Source: Gp6-AA40 sp035571515
GTDB lineage: Bacteria; Acidobacteriota; Vicinamibacteria; Vicinamibacterales; UBA2999
Assembly (NCBI GenBank): GCA_035571515.1
Contig: DATNCQ010000094.1
Span: 12,409-76,408 of the forward strand
Direction: 5' to 3'
Length of the DNA stretch: 64,000 nt
Shown here: in pieces, positions 18,814 through 27,057 of the stretch
How positions within the stretch are numbered: the stretch's first letter is position 1
Layout of the letters: every line of letters begins with the position of its first letter
The notes under the pieces: generated by a model
The model's input: the letters and a program-made list of their open reading frames with translations, nothing else
Database searches by the model: none
Told to the model about the DNA's origin: nothing
Translations under genes and position numbers: made by a program

Positions 18814-19136
18814 TGGTGCTCTCCCAACTCCACATCCGCTGTCGCCAGCGGCGCGATCATGATTGGCTCGATCACGATTGGTTCTGACGGCTCCAACGCT
18901 GCAATAGCGGGGGTCGTCGATTGCGGCACTGCCAGTGGCGCGACCTGTGCGCCGCGCCAGATCGCCAGAAGGACCACCAGCACTGCCGCCGAGGCTGCCG
19001 TCCATCGCCCGAGCCACGCGTGAGCCTCGATTCGCTGCGCGGTCATGTCCGCGCGGACGCGCGCGAGGAATGCCGGCGACGGCTCGACGTCGAGCAGCGC
19101 GTCTATCTCGCGATCGATTGGGTCGGGTTCAACCAT
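18810..19136 (-). CDS. Membrane protein, probable anti-sigma factor
   Basis: A 108-aa protein with an acidic N-terminal cytoplasmic part (EIDALLDVEPSPAFLARVRADM), one transmembrane segment (about 46-64) and a periplasmic tail. It has no HxxxCxxC zinc motif. The ATG at 19136 lies inside the end of the sigma gene (34-base overlap), a coupling typical of sigma/anti-sigma pairs. The anti-sigma role is inferred from position and topology. Confidence 0.72.
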   Translation of the reverse strand: MVEPDPIDREIDALLDVEPSPAFLARVRADMTAQRIEAHAWLGRWTAASAAVLVVLLAIWRGAQVAPLAVPQSTTPAIAALEPSEPIVIEPIMIAPLATADVELGEHQ

Positions 19137-19666
19137 TGCAACCGGTCCTTGATTCGTTGACGCGCAACGAACAGCCGCGACTTGACGGTGCCCTGCGGGA
19201 TGCCGAGCAGCCGCGCGACCGCGGCAAGATCGTGTCCCTCGATGCTGGCCAGCACGACGACGCATCGAAGCTTCTCCGGCAGCGCGTCGATCGCGTCCCA
19301 CAGCATCGCGGCGCGTTCGCCGGCCTCCACCGCGTCAGACGTAGACACCTGCCGCACCCGCTCGTGCTCCGCTTCCCTGGTCGAGCGCCGCCGCTCGCCG
19401 CGCCGCCGGTCCAGCGCCATCCGCCACACCATCCGCACGAGCCAGCTCCTGAACCGCTCCGGATCGCGCAGCTGCCTGAACTGCCGATGCGCCTTCGCGA
19501 ACGCTTCCTGCGCCACGTCCTCGGCATCCTCGCGGTGACGCAGCACCGAAAACGCGACGCGGAACGCCAGGCGCGCCGACTCGACCAGCCGCGCATCGAA
19601 GTCCCGCGCGAGCTCCTCGTCCGTGGTCACGAAGTCGCCGGCCAGCCGGCCCGTCCACTCATGCAT
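19103..19666 (-). CDS. ECF-type RNA polymerase sigma factor
   Basis: A 187-aa sigma70-family regulator. Region 2 reads AFSVLRHREDAEDVAQEAFAKAH...FRSWLVRMVWRMALDRRR, and region 4 reads LPEKLRCVVVLASIEGHDLAAVARLLGIPQGTVKSRLFVARQRIKDRL. A loop of about 35 residues connects them. This is the two-domain ECF layout. It overlaps the anti-sigma-like gene and is followed by a secreted protein. The target promoter was not identified. Confidence 0.92.
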   Translation of the reverse strand: MHEWTGRLAGDFVTTDEELARDFDARLVESARLAFRVAFSVLRHREDAEDVAQEAFAKAHRQFRQLRDPERFRSWLVRMVWRMALDRRRGERRRSTREAEHERVRQVSTSDAVEAGERAAMLWDAIDALPEKLRCVVVLASIEGHDLAAVARLLGIPQGTVKSRLFVARQRIKDRLQWLNPTQSIAR

Positions 19667-19731
19667 CGGAGCTCGCGTTCGTAGACAAGACGCCGCCGGA
19701 GGGCTGGCGGTTCGGTTCGGGCGGGGGTGAC

Positions 19732-21489
19732 TTACGGAAAGAGCGGAGGTGGGACGCGGCCTCTGGTCTGGCTCGCCGAAGCCGGGCGAAGGCGGCTCGC
19801 CTGCTCGAAGGCGTACGCGAGCGCGATGAGCTTCGGTTCGCTGCAGGCCATGCCGGTGAAGGTCACGCCAAACGGGGCGGGCCTGGGATCGAAGCCGGCG
19901 GGAAACGCGGGAGCGGCGTTGTTCGGCACCGTCCCGAACGGCACGATCACCGAGGGATACGCGGCGCGAGCCGCGATGCCGTTGCCGTTCTGCGCCGGGA
20001 ACAGCAGCGCGTCGAGGCGCTTGGCCTTCATCACCTCGTCGATCCCGTGCTTCGCGGTGAGCAGCAGGTCCTTCCGGCGATCCGCCTCGTAGCGCGCGCG
20101 ATCGGTCACCAGGTCGGTCTCGTCAGCATTGTCGAGATTCGACTGGCCGTACTTGATGGTGCCGGCCGCCTTGTGCGCCTCGTTCCACGCGCGCAATTCC
20201 GTGAGCGACTTCAGCGGGGCGGTGTCGCCCAGCCGCGAGAGCCACGTGCCGAAATCGCGCTTCATCCCGTACTTGTAGGTCGTCGTGCAGTTCGCGTCCT
20301 TCCCTTTCGCGTTGTCTGGTCCCGAACAGACCGGCCAGTCGAGGAAGTTCCGCGCCGGGTCCCAGTCGACGATGCTCGGGATGTCCGCCGGGTCGACAAC
20401 GACCGCGCCCTGGCGCGTCAGCTCGGCAATCGCGTCGCGCATCACCCGCTGCTGCTCCATCGTGAGACCGCCGCGCGCGGTCAGCGAGCTGCCGGAGGTG
20501 ACCGCGTCGTAGAAGAACGCGCGCGGCACGCCGATGCGCGCGCCCTTGAGCGCGTTGCGATCGAGGAAGCGCGTGTAGTCGTGCCCGGGCGGAGGCGTGC
20601 AGGCCGAGGTCGCCGGGTCGTTCGGATCCGGCGCCGCGCTTTCGAGCACGCCGAGCATGATGGCGGCGTCGGTCAGCGAGCGCGCCATCGGGCCGGCGGT
20701 GTCCTGGTCCGCGGTGATCGGGATGATCCCGTAGCGGCTCACGCGGCCGACGGTCGGCTTGATGCCCGCGAGCATGTTCTGGTTGGCCGGGCTGAGGATC
20801 GACCCCGACGTCTCGGTGCCGACGTTCGCAACCCAGAAGCTGACCGCGGTGCCCACGCCGGAGCTCGACCCGCCCGTCGTCAGGACCGGGCGGCCATCGG
20901 CGAGGCCGTCGCGCGGGTCGCGCCGCGGATCGTAGGGGTTCATGCCATAGCCGTTGAGGCTGTTGTAGTTGGCGGGCATGCCGACGGTCACCCAGTTCGC
21001 CAGCTCGGTCAGCTGGGTCTTCGCCATGATGATGGCGCCGGCGTCGCGCAGGTTCTTCGTCACCGTGGCGTCGTAGGGAGGGACGAGCCCCGCGAACGCC
21101 AGCGCGCCGCCCGTGGTCGGCATGTCGCGCGTCTGGATGTTGTCCTTGAGCGCGATCGGAATGCCGTGCAGCGGCCCGCGGACGCGGCCGGCCGCGCGCT
21201 CGCGATCGCGCGCGTCCGCCTCCTCGAGCGCCCGCGGGTTGACGTAAATGATGGCGTTGAGCCGATCCTCGTAGAGCGCGATCCGTGTCAGGGATTGTTG
21301 GACGAGCTCGCGCGAAGTCACGCGATGCTGCTGCAGCGCGCGCTGCATGTCGCCAATCGACGCTTCGACGACGCTGAAGCGCGGCGGCGCCGAAGGAGCG
21401 GCCGCGAAAGCCGCAACCGCGGCGAGCGCGACGACCACGACGGTCGCTGCGCGACGCTTCACGACGCTCGCGAAGGTGTCACTCTTCAT
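19732..21489 (-). CDS. Secreted amidase-signature enzyme
   Basis: A 585-aa amidase-signature hydrolase. An N-terminal signal peptide (about residues 10-32) indicates export. Catalytic Lys is in IALKDN, the cis-Ser in TGGSSSGVGTA and the nucleophilic Ser in GTETSGSILSPA, giving the Ser-cisSer-Lys triad. The C-terminal half carries a family-unusual Cys-containing insertion (CSGPDN...CTTTYKYG). The substrate could be a peptide amide or aryl amide and cannot be told. The start ATG overlaps the end of prfB by 11 bases. Confidence 0.88.
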   Translation of the reverse strand: MKSDTFASVVKRRAATVVVVALAAVAAFAAAPSAPPRFSVVEASIGDMQRALQQHRVTSRELVQQSLTRIALYEDRLNAIIYVNPRALEEADARDRERAAGRVRGPLHGIPIALKDNIQTRDMPTTGGALAFAGLVPPYDATVTKNLRDAGAIIMAKTQLTELANWVTVGMPANYNSLNGYGMNPYDPRRDPRDGLADGRPVLTTGGSSSGVGTAVSFWVANVGTETSGSILSPANQNMLAGIKPTVGRVSRYGIIPITADQDTAGPMARSLTDAAIMLGVLESAAPDPNDPATSACTPPPGHDYTRFLDRNALKGARIGVPRAFFYDAVTSGSSLTARGGLTMEQQRVMRDAIAELTRQGAVVVDPADIPSIVDWDPARNFLDWPVCSGPDNAKGKDANCTTTYKYGMKRDFGTWLSRLGDTAPLKSLTELRAWNEAHKAAGTIKYGQSNLDNADETDLVTDRARYEADRRKDLLLTAKHGIDEVMKAKRLDALLFPAQNGNGIAARAAYPSVIVPFGTVPNNAAPAFPAGFDPRPAPFGVTFTGMACSEPKLIALAYAFEQASRLRPASASQTRGRVPPPLFP

Positions 21490-22616
21490 CGGCTGCGGCG
21501 GGCGCGCCGAGCGTCCCGCTCGCCTTCTTCAGCAGATACGTCTTGATGAACGGGTCGAGGTCGCCGTCGAGCACGCGGTTGACGTCGCCGACTTCCATCT
21601 TGGTGCGATGGTCCTTGATCATCTGGTACGGTTGCAAGACGTAGCTGCGAATCTGGCTGCCGAAGCCGATTTCCTTCTTCGCCCCCGCAATCTGCTCCAG
21701 CTTGGACGCCTGCTCCTTCATCTTCACGTCGTAGAGCCGCGCCCGCAGCACCTTCATCGCCTGCGACCGGTTCTTGTGCTGCGAGCGCTCGTTCTGGCAC
21801 GAGACGACGATGCCCGTCGGGAGGTGCGTGATGCGAACGGCGGAGTCGGTGACGTTGACGTGCTGGCCGCCGGCGCCGCTCGAGCGGTAGGTATCGATGC
21901 GCAGGTCTTTCTCGTCGATCTCCACGTCGACGTCTTCCGGCAGCTCGGGCCAGACGAAGACCGATGCAAACGACGTGTGCCGGCGCGCGGCCTGGTCGAA
22001 CGGCGAAATGCGCACGAGCCGGTGCACGCCCGCTTCCGCCGACATCAGGCCGAATGCGTACTCGCCTGTGAGCATGAAGGTCACGCTCTTGAGGCCCGCT
22101 TCCTCGCCTGGCTGGTAGTCGATGACTTCGCGCCGCAGCCCGCGGCGCTCGGACCACTTCATGTACATGCGGAGCAGCATCTCCGCCCAGTCCTGCGATT
22201 CGGTGCCGCCGGCCCCCGGATGGATGGTGACGATGGCGTTGGCGGTGTCGTGCTCGCCGCCGAGCATCTTGCGCGTCTCGGCGCCGTCGACTTCCTGCTG
22301 GAGCTCGTCGAGCGCGCGTGCGAGATCGCCGGTGACCTCCTCGCCCGCCCCGGCCCATTCGATCAGCACGCCGATGTCGTCGCCGCGCCGCTTGAGCGAT
22401 TCGAGGAGCGTGCGGTCCTCCTCGAGCCGCCGCCGCCGCTGCATCACCTTCTGCGCCCTCTCCTGGTTGCTCCAGAAGTCCGGGGCCGCGGTGCTCGACT
22501 CTACTTCCGCCAGCTGCTCGTCGAGGCGTGCGCCTTCAAAGATGCCTCCGCAGCTCGAGCGAGCGCTTGTTCAAGTCTTCGTAGCGGCGTGTGAGATCTT
22601 CGATTGCAACAGCCAA
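21479..22616 (-). CDS. prfB: Peptide chain release factor 2, programmed +1 frameshift
   Basis: RF2 ends translation at UGA and UAA. The main frame carries SPF (RISPFDQAARRH) for stop recognition and GAGGQHVN for peptidyl-tRNA hydrolysis. The N-terminus is in another frame: TTG at 22616 with GGAGG six bases upstream starts a peptide ending LRRHL and then UGA at 22538-22536. The frameshift site is CTT TGA preceded by CGGAGG. A +1 slip at CTT continues EGARLDEQLAEVESS and joins the main frame before MMQRRRR. The full product is about 378 aa, normal for RF2. Annotating from 22447 alone would lose about 55 residues. Confidence 0.93.
22536..22550 (-). promoter_or_regulatory. RF2 programmed frameshift signal
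   Basis: On the minus strand the signal reads CGGAGG CAT CTT TGA: a Shine-Dalgarno-like stimulator (22550-22545), the CTT slip codon and the in-frame UGA (22538-22536). RF2 level controls its own synthesis by competition at this UGA, as established for bacterial prfB. Confidence 0.9.
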
Positions 22617-22630
22617 CGGTTACCTCCAAG

Positions 22631-22729
22631 GGCGGACCTGAAGGTCCGCCCCTACGTCCACATGACTACATCCAATTGACGATCGACGTCCGTGTATGAC
22701 GATCGTAGAGGCGGACCTTCAGGTCCGCC
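22631..22729. repeat. Two REP-like GGCGGACCT palindromes between prfB and lnt
   Basis: GGCGGACCTGAAGGTCCGCC at 22631-22650 and its inverted partner at 22710-22729 bound the spacer. The second copy contains the lnt stop codon (TGA, 22721-22719), so the last codons of lnt (RRT stop) are read from the repeat. Confidence 0.85.
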
Positions 22730-24266
22730 TCAAGACGATCAAGCCCAATGCGACGAGAACGATTGCCAGGTACGCGATTGCGTCGCCAATCCGCGAGTAG
22801 ATCGTCCTCCCGGTGAGGAACCGGACCTGCTCGACGAGCGCGTCCTGCTCAAAGATACCCGACTGCCGGACGATGCGTCCGTAGGGATCGACCACGCCGC
22901 TGATGCCCGTGTTGGCGGCGCGGGCCAGGTAGCGGCCCTGCTCGATGGCGCGCATCGACGCCAGCGCGAAATGCTGGTACGGCGCCGACGAATACCCGTA
23001 CCATGCGTCGTTGGTGATCGTCGTCAGCAGTTCGCTGCCGCCGATGACCGCCTCGCGGATGAGCGAGGGGTAGACGACCTCGTAGCAGATGGCCGTGCTC
23101 GTCAGGTGCGAGTTGACGGGCAGCATCACGATCGACGTGCCCGGCGAAAAGTCGGTGAAGCTGTCCACCAGCGGCGAGACGAAGAACAGCAGCCGCTTCA
23201 GCGGAATGAACTCGCCCCATGGCACGAGATGGATCTTGCGGTAGACAGCCGCGGTCTTGCCGTCGGGATCGACGAGAAACGCGGCGTTGTAGAGCGCGGG
23301 CTCGGGGCGCGTCACTTCCTGATCGCTGCCGAACAGGATCGGCACGCGCACCTCGCGCGCCAGCGACCGCAGCGTCTCCTGTCCGGCCGGGTCCTGCTCG
23401 AACATGAACGGCGTCGCCGACTCCGGCCAGATGACGTACTCGGCGCCGCGCCCGACCGCGTCGCGCGTCATCGCGACGTAGGTCGTGAAGATGCGGTGCG
23501 CTTCGCCGGACTTCCACTTGTCTTGCTGCGGGATGTTGGCCTGGATCAGTCCCACGCGAATCGGCGCGCCGGCGCGCGTGAGCGCGCCGTCGGCGATGCG
23601 CATGGCGCCCCACGCCCCGGTCGCGACGAGCACGGCGGCGGCCGTTGCCAGCACCGCGATGCGGGCGCGTCCCGCGGCGAGCACCCCGTAGGCGATCGAC
23701 GCGTTCACGAACGCCACGAGCCCGGTGACGCCGTACACGCCGAGCACGCTCGCCAGCTGCGCCACCGGCAGGACGGTGACCTGGCTGTCGCCGAGCAGCA
23801 CCCACGGAAATCCGCCCAGCACGACGCCGCGCAGAAATTCCGTGGCGACCCACGCGGCCGCCGACAGCAGGATCGCGGCGCGTCCGCCGCGCGCGATCAG
23901 CCGGCTCGCGATCAACGCGAAGAGCGCCGGGAAAAATCCCTGGTAGAGCGCCAGCAGGCAGACGCCGAGCACGGCCGCCGGCAGGGGGATGCCGCCGAAG
24001 GTGCGGATGACCGTGCCGGTCCAGTAGAGCGTCCCCGTGAAATAGACGAAGCCGGCGGTGAGTCCGAGGAGAAACGCGCGGAGCGGCGGCTGTCCGCGCG
24101 GGCGCCGCTCAACCGCGCCGGGCGCAGTCCCGTCGTATCCGGTCAGCGCGACCAGCAGCGGAACGAGCGCGATCCACGCAAACGCCGGATGTCCGTAACG
24201 GGGGAAACTCAGCGCGAGCAGCGCGCCCGACACGAGCGCAAGCGCGTAGTCGAGGCGGATGACCAC
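22719..24266 (-). CDS. lnt: Apolipoprotein N-acyltransferase
   Basis: An inner-membrane enzyme that N-acylates the diacylglyceryl cysteine of lipoproteins, a diderm-specific last step. The 515-aa protein has six to eight hydrophobic segments in the first 200 residues. The nitrilase-type domain has catalytic Glu in VIWPESATPF, Lys in IHLVPWGEF and Cys in STAICYEVVYP. WYGYSSAPYQHFALASMRAIEQGR is a family block near the end. The start is GTG and another is possible one codon later. The last three codons lie in a dispersed palindrome. Confidence 0.94.
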   Translation of the reverse strand: MVIRLDYALALVSGALLALSFPRYGHPAFAWIALVPLLVALTGYDGTAPGAVERRPRGQPPLRAFLLGLTAGFVYFTGTLYWTGTVIRTFGGIPLPAAVLGVCLLALYQGFFPALFALIASRLIARGGRAAILLSAAAWVATEFLRGVVLGGFPWVLLGDSQVTVLPVAQLASVLGVYGVTGLVAFVNASIAYGVLAAGRARIAVLATAAAVLVATGAWGAMRIADGALTRAGAPIRVGLIQANIPQQDKWKSGEAHRIFTTYVAMTRDAVGRGAEYVIWPESATPFMFEQDPAGQETLRSLAREVRVPILFGSDQEVTRPEPALYNAAFLVDPDGKTAAVYRKIHLVPWGEFIPLKRLLFFVSPLVDSFTDFSPGTSIVMLPVNSHLTSTAICYEVVYPSLIREAVIGGSELLTTITNDAWYGYSSAPYQHFALASMRAIEQGRYLARAANTGISGVVDPYGRIVRQSGIFEQDALVEQVRFLTGRTIYSRIGDAIAYLAIVLVALGLIVLRRT

Positions 24267-24310
24267 CGGAAATCGAGAGTATCAGATTGACGCGGAAGGC
24301 CGCGGGCGCG

Positions 24311-24514
24311 TCAGGCCTGGCGGGGCGTCGGGTCGGGCGACACGGGCTTGGCCTCGCCGCGCCGCGCCTTGCCGTTGCCGTGAATCGCGAACGACTTGTG
24401 GCAGCTGTCGCACGAGTAGCGAATGAGCCCGAGCAGCTGCAGGGTCAGTTCCGTCTCGATGGAACCGCAGTGCGGGCACGCCGGCTTTTCGTGTGGCAGT
24501 TCCCAGTTAATCAT
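24311..24514 (-). CDS. Small zinc-ribbon protein
   Basis: A 67-aa protein with two CxxC pairs (CPHC and CDSC) about 20 residues apart, separated by a hydrophobic strand TLQLLGLIRYS, and a short basic tail. This is a treble/zinc-ribbon fold. The function is unknown, and the fold could bind nucleic acid or a partner protein. It stands alone between lnt and a basic protein. Confidence 0.65.
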   Translation of the reverse strand: MINWELPHEKPACPHCGSIETELTLQLLGLIRYSCDSCHKSFAIHGNGKARRGEAKPVSPDPTPRQA

Positions 24515-24575
24515 GCGCCTTACAGTCCACCCGTATTTTCGGCGCGACGCCGCTGAGGCTGCAGCCCGCGGCGGT

Positions 24576-24926
24576 TTACGACTTTTTTGAAGTTTTCTGG
24601 CGCTTCCGGGCGGCGGCCTGGGTCTTCGACGCGGATGACGATTTTCGTCGCTTCGGCGGCTCCTTCACGACGAAATCGGCCAGATCCCACGTAAACGGTG
24701 GGGTCCGGCGACGTTCGGCGTAGCGGCGCTCGACTTTCTTCCCCGCGGGCGCGTCCTCGCGGCGGTCACTCAGGCGCCGGTCCCACGTGACGACGACCGG
24801 CAGCTCCGCCGTTCGCGTCTTCAGCGCGTCGAAACGCCGCAACGACCCGCGACGGACGACGATCTCGATGGCGTCGCTCTTCTTGCGAGAGGCAGCGGGA
24901 CGGCGGGCAGCGGGTTTCGGTGGCAT
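24576..24926 (-). CDS. Small basic protein with WDRR/ERR motifs
   Basis: A 116-aa Lys/Arg-rich protein of unknown function. The middle reads VVVTWDRRLSDRRED...VERRYAERRRTPPFTWDLADFVV, so a repeated RRxxxRR motif is visible between basic Ala/Lys-rich ends. Such proteins are usually nucleic-acid binding, but that is inference. The ATG at 24926 was chosen because the upstream extension reads through a repeat island. Confidence 0.6.
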   Translation of the reverse strand: MPPKPAARRPAASRKKSDAIEIVVRRGSLRRFDALKTRTAELPVVVTWDRRLSDRREDAPAGKKVERRYAERRRTPPFTWDLADFVVKEPPKRRKSSSASKTQAAARKRQKTSKKS

Positions 24927-24980
24927 GCTTCGTTGAACGTATCGGCCCTGTACGCCGATTACTTTGATTTCATCACAGTT

Positions 24981-25004
24981 CGGATCCCGGATCCCGGACC
25001 CCGG
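24981..25004. repeat. ATCCCGG heptamer island
   Basis: A run of CGGATCCC units lies in the spacer before the GNAT gene. The same unit appears inside argS (38251-38284) and inside the 44244-44960 gene. Confidence 0.7.
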
Positions 25005-25089
25005 CCTGCGGCTCCAGCCTCCCGGCCGGCCGCCCCAATGTCTTACGGGCATTCGCACGCGGCGCCCGCACTACACTGCCGCCGACATC

Positions 25090-25572
25090 ATGCCGCCGCC
25101 GATTCACCCCGACTACACCATCCGCGACGCCACCGCCGCCGACATCGCATCGATCGTCCGCCATCGGCTGCGCATGTTCGAGGACATGGGCGTGGCGATC
25201 GACACGGAGGCGGTGCGCACCGCGTTCGCGGTGTGGCTCGGCGTTCACCTGCCGGACGGCACCTACCGCGGGTGGCTCGTCGAGCATCGAGGTCAGGTCG
25301 TCGCCGGCGGCGGCATCATCGCCCTGACCTGGCCGCCGGGGCCGCGCGACCTCTCCGGCCGCCTGCCGATTGTCTACAACATCTATACCGAGCCGGCGCA
25401 TCGGCGGCACGGGCTGGCGCGCACCATCATGCAGACGATTCATGCATGGTGTCTCGAGGCCGGCTACGGAACCGTGGGACTGGCCGCCAGCGACGAGGGA
25501 CGCACGCTGTACGAATCGCTCGGCTACCGGGAGTCGCCGCGCCCCTACATGTTCGTGACACTGCAGCGCTGA
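25090..25572 (+). CDS. GNAT-family N-acetyltransferase
   Basis: A 160-aa acyl-CoA-dependent transferase. The core has VVAGGGIIAL as strand beta 4, then IVYNIYTEPAHRRHGLARTIMQTI with the pyrophosphate-binding RRHGLA loop, and ASDEGRTLYESLGYRES near the end. The acceptor is unknown. The ATG at 25090 starts the IRDATAADI segment normal for the family. The longer frame upstream is repeat-derived. Confidence 0.85.
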   Translation: MPPPIHPDYTIRDATAADIASIVRHRLRMFEDMGVAIDTEAVRTAFAVWLGVHLPDGTYRGWLVEHRGQVVAGGGIIALTWPPGPRDLSGRLPIVYNIYTEPAHRRHGLARTIMQTIHAWCLEAGYGTVGLAASDEGRTLYESLGYRESPRPYMFVTLQR

Positions 25573-25586
25573 GCCGCGACCCACGA

Positions 25587-25592
25587 TAGGAT
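25587..25592 (+). promoter_or_regulatory. -10 element TAGGAT, leaderless arrangement
   Basis: TAGGAT ends seven bases before the ATG at 25600. No Shine-Dalgarno sequence is visible. Confidence 0.4.
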
Positions 25593-25599
25593 CGCCGCT

Positions 25600-27048
25600 A
25601 TGAAACGCACCCAGATCCTGGCCGCGGTCGCCATGGCTGCGGCAGCGGCGGTCCTCCTCCGCGCAACCGCGGCGCAGGTCCCGGCCCGCGGCACGCCGAC
25701 GCCTGCCGGGGTCGACTGGACGGCCGCCAACGCCGAACTGCTGCGCCACTTCCAGGCGCTCGTTCGCATCGACACGCAGGACCCGCCGGGCAACGAGACG
25801 AAGGCGGTCGAGTACATCAAGAAGGTGCTCGACGCGGAAGGGATCCCGGTCACCGTCGCGGCGAAGGACCCCGCGCGCGCCAACGCGATCGCGCGCCTCA
25901 AGGGGAACGGCTCGAAGCGTCCGGTCCTCGTCATGGGTCACACCGATACCGTCAAGGTCGATCCCTCGAAATGGAAGTTCCCGCCGTTCAGCGCCACGCG
26001 GGACGGCGGATACGTCTACGGCCGCGGCGTGCTCGACAACAAGTGGCAGGTCGCCGCGAACATCGAGACGATGCTGCTGTTGAAGCGGCGCGCCGTTCCG
26101 CTCGACCGCGACGTCATCTTCGTCGCCGAGGCGGGCGAAGAAGCGGCGACCGGCCCGGGCATCGAATACCTCGTCAACGAGCGGTGGAACGACGTCGACG
26201 CGGAGTACTGCATCGCCGAAGCGGGCGAGGTCGTGCGGCGCGGCGGCCAGCTTCGCTACGCGATGACCGAGACCTCCGAGAAGCAGCCGCGGGGGGCGCG
26301 GCTCGTCGCGCGCGGACCGTCGGGCCACGGCTCTCGGCCGCTGCGCTCGAGCGCCATCCTCCATCTTGCGCAGGCGATCGAAAAGATTGCGCTCTGGGAT
26401 CCGCCGATGCGCCTCAACGAGACCACCCGCACCTATTTCAGGATGCTCGCGGCGGCGGCGCCGCCGGCGGAGGCGGCGCGCTACAACGCCCTGCTCGACG
26501 CGGCGAAGGCGGCGGAGGCGCGCGCCTACCTTGCCGAACACGAGCCGATGCAGTACTCCATGCTGCACACGTCGATTTCGCCGGACATCATCTCCGGCGG
26601 CTTCCAGGTCAACGTCATCCCGTCGGAGGCCGAGGCGACGCTCGACATCCGCGCCCTCCCCGACGAGAACATGGAGGCGTTCTACGACCAGATGCGGCAC
26701 GTCATCAACGATCCGGCGGTCACGCTCGTGCCCAACACCAACAATCAGCGCCCGGGCGCCGCGCCGTCGCGGATGGACACGGACATGTACCGGGCGATCG
26801 AGGCGGCGAACAAGAAGGTCTACAACGTCCCGACGCTGCCCTACATGCAGACGGGCGCGACCGACATGGCGTTCCTCCGCGCGAAGGGCATGCAGTGCTA
26901 CGGCGTGTCGCTGGCGACCGACGAGGAAGACGTGCTGAAGGGATTCGCGGCGCACAGCGATCAGGAGCGGGTCCTCGAAGACTCGCTCTACAGGTATCTG
27001 CAGTTCCAGTGGGAGGTTCTCGGCAGCACCGCGTTCACCAAGCGCTAA
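25600..27048 (+). CDS. Secreted M20-family metallopeptidase
   Basis: A 482-aa dizinc peptidase/amidohydrolase with an N-terminal signal peptide (MKRTQILAAVAMAAAAAVLLRATAA). Metal ligands are visible: HTD in VMGHTDTV, Asp in RGVLDNKW, the catalytic Glu pair in EAGEEAATG, and His in AAHSDQERV near the C-terminus. The dimerisation domain sits between. It may trim exported peptides. It is followed nine bases later by a Tat amidase, so the two are probably co-transcribed and work on the same substrates. Confidence 0.9.
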   Translation: MKRTQILAAVAMAAAAAVLLRATAAQVPARGTPTPAGVDWTAANAELLRHFQALVRIDTQDPPGNETKAVEYIKKVLDAEGIPVTVAAKDPARANAIARLKGNGSKRPVLVMGHTDTVKVDPSKWKFPPFSATRDGGYVYGRGVLDNKWQVAANIETMLLLKRRAVPLDRDVIFVAEAGEEAATGPGIEYLVNERWNDVDAEYCIAEAGEVVRRGGQLRYAMTETSEKQPRGARLVARGPSGHGSRPLRSSAILHLAQAIEKIALWDPPMRLNETTRTYFRMLAAAAPPAEAARYNALLDAAKAAEARAYLAEHEPMQYSMLHTSISPDIISGGFQVNVIPSEAEATLDIRALPDENMEAFYDQMRHVINDPAVTLVPNTNNQRPGAAPSRMDTDMYRAIEAANKKVYNVPTLPYMQTGATDMAFLRAKGMQCYGVSLATDEEDVLKGFAAHSDQERVLEDSLYRYLQFQWEVLGSTAFTKR

Positions 27049-27057
27049 GGGAGTCCC

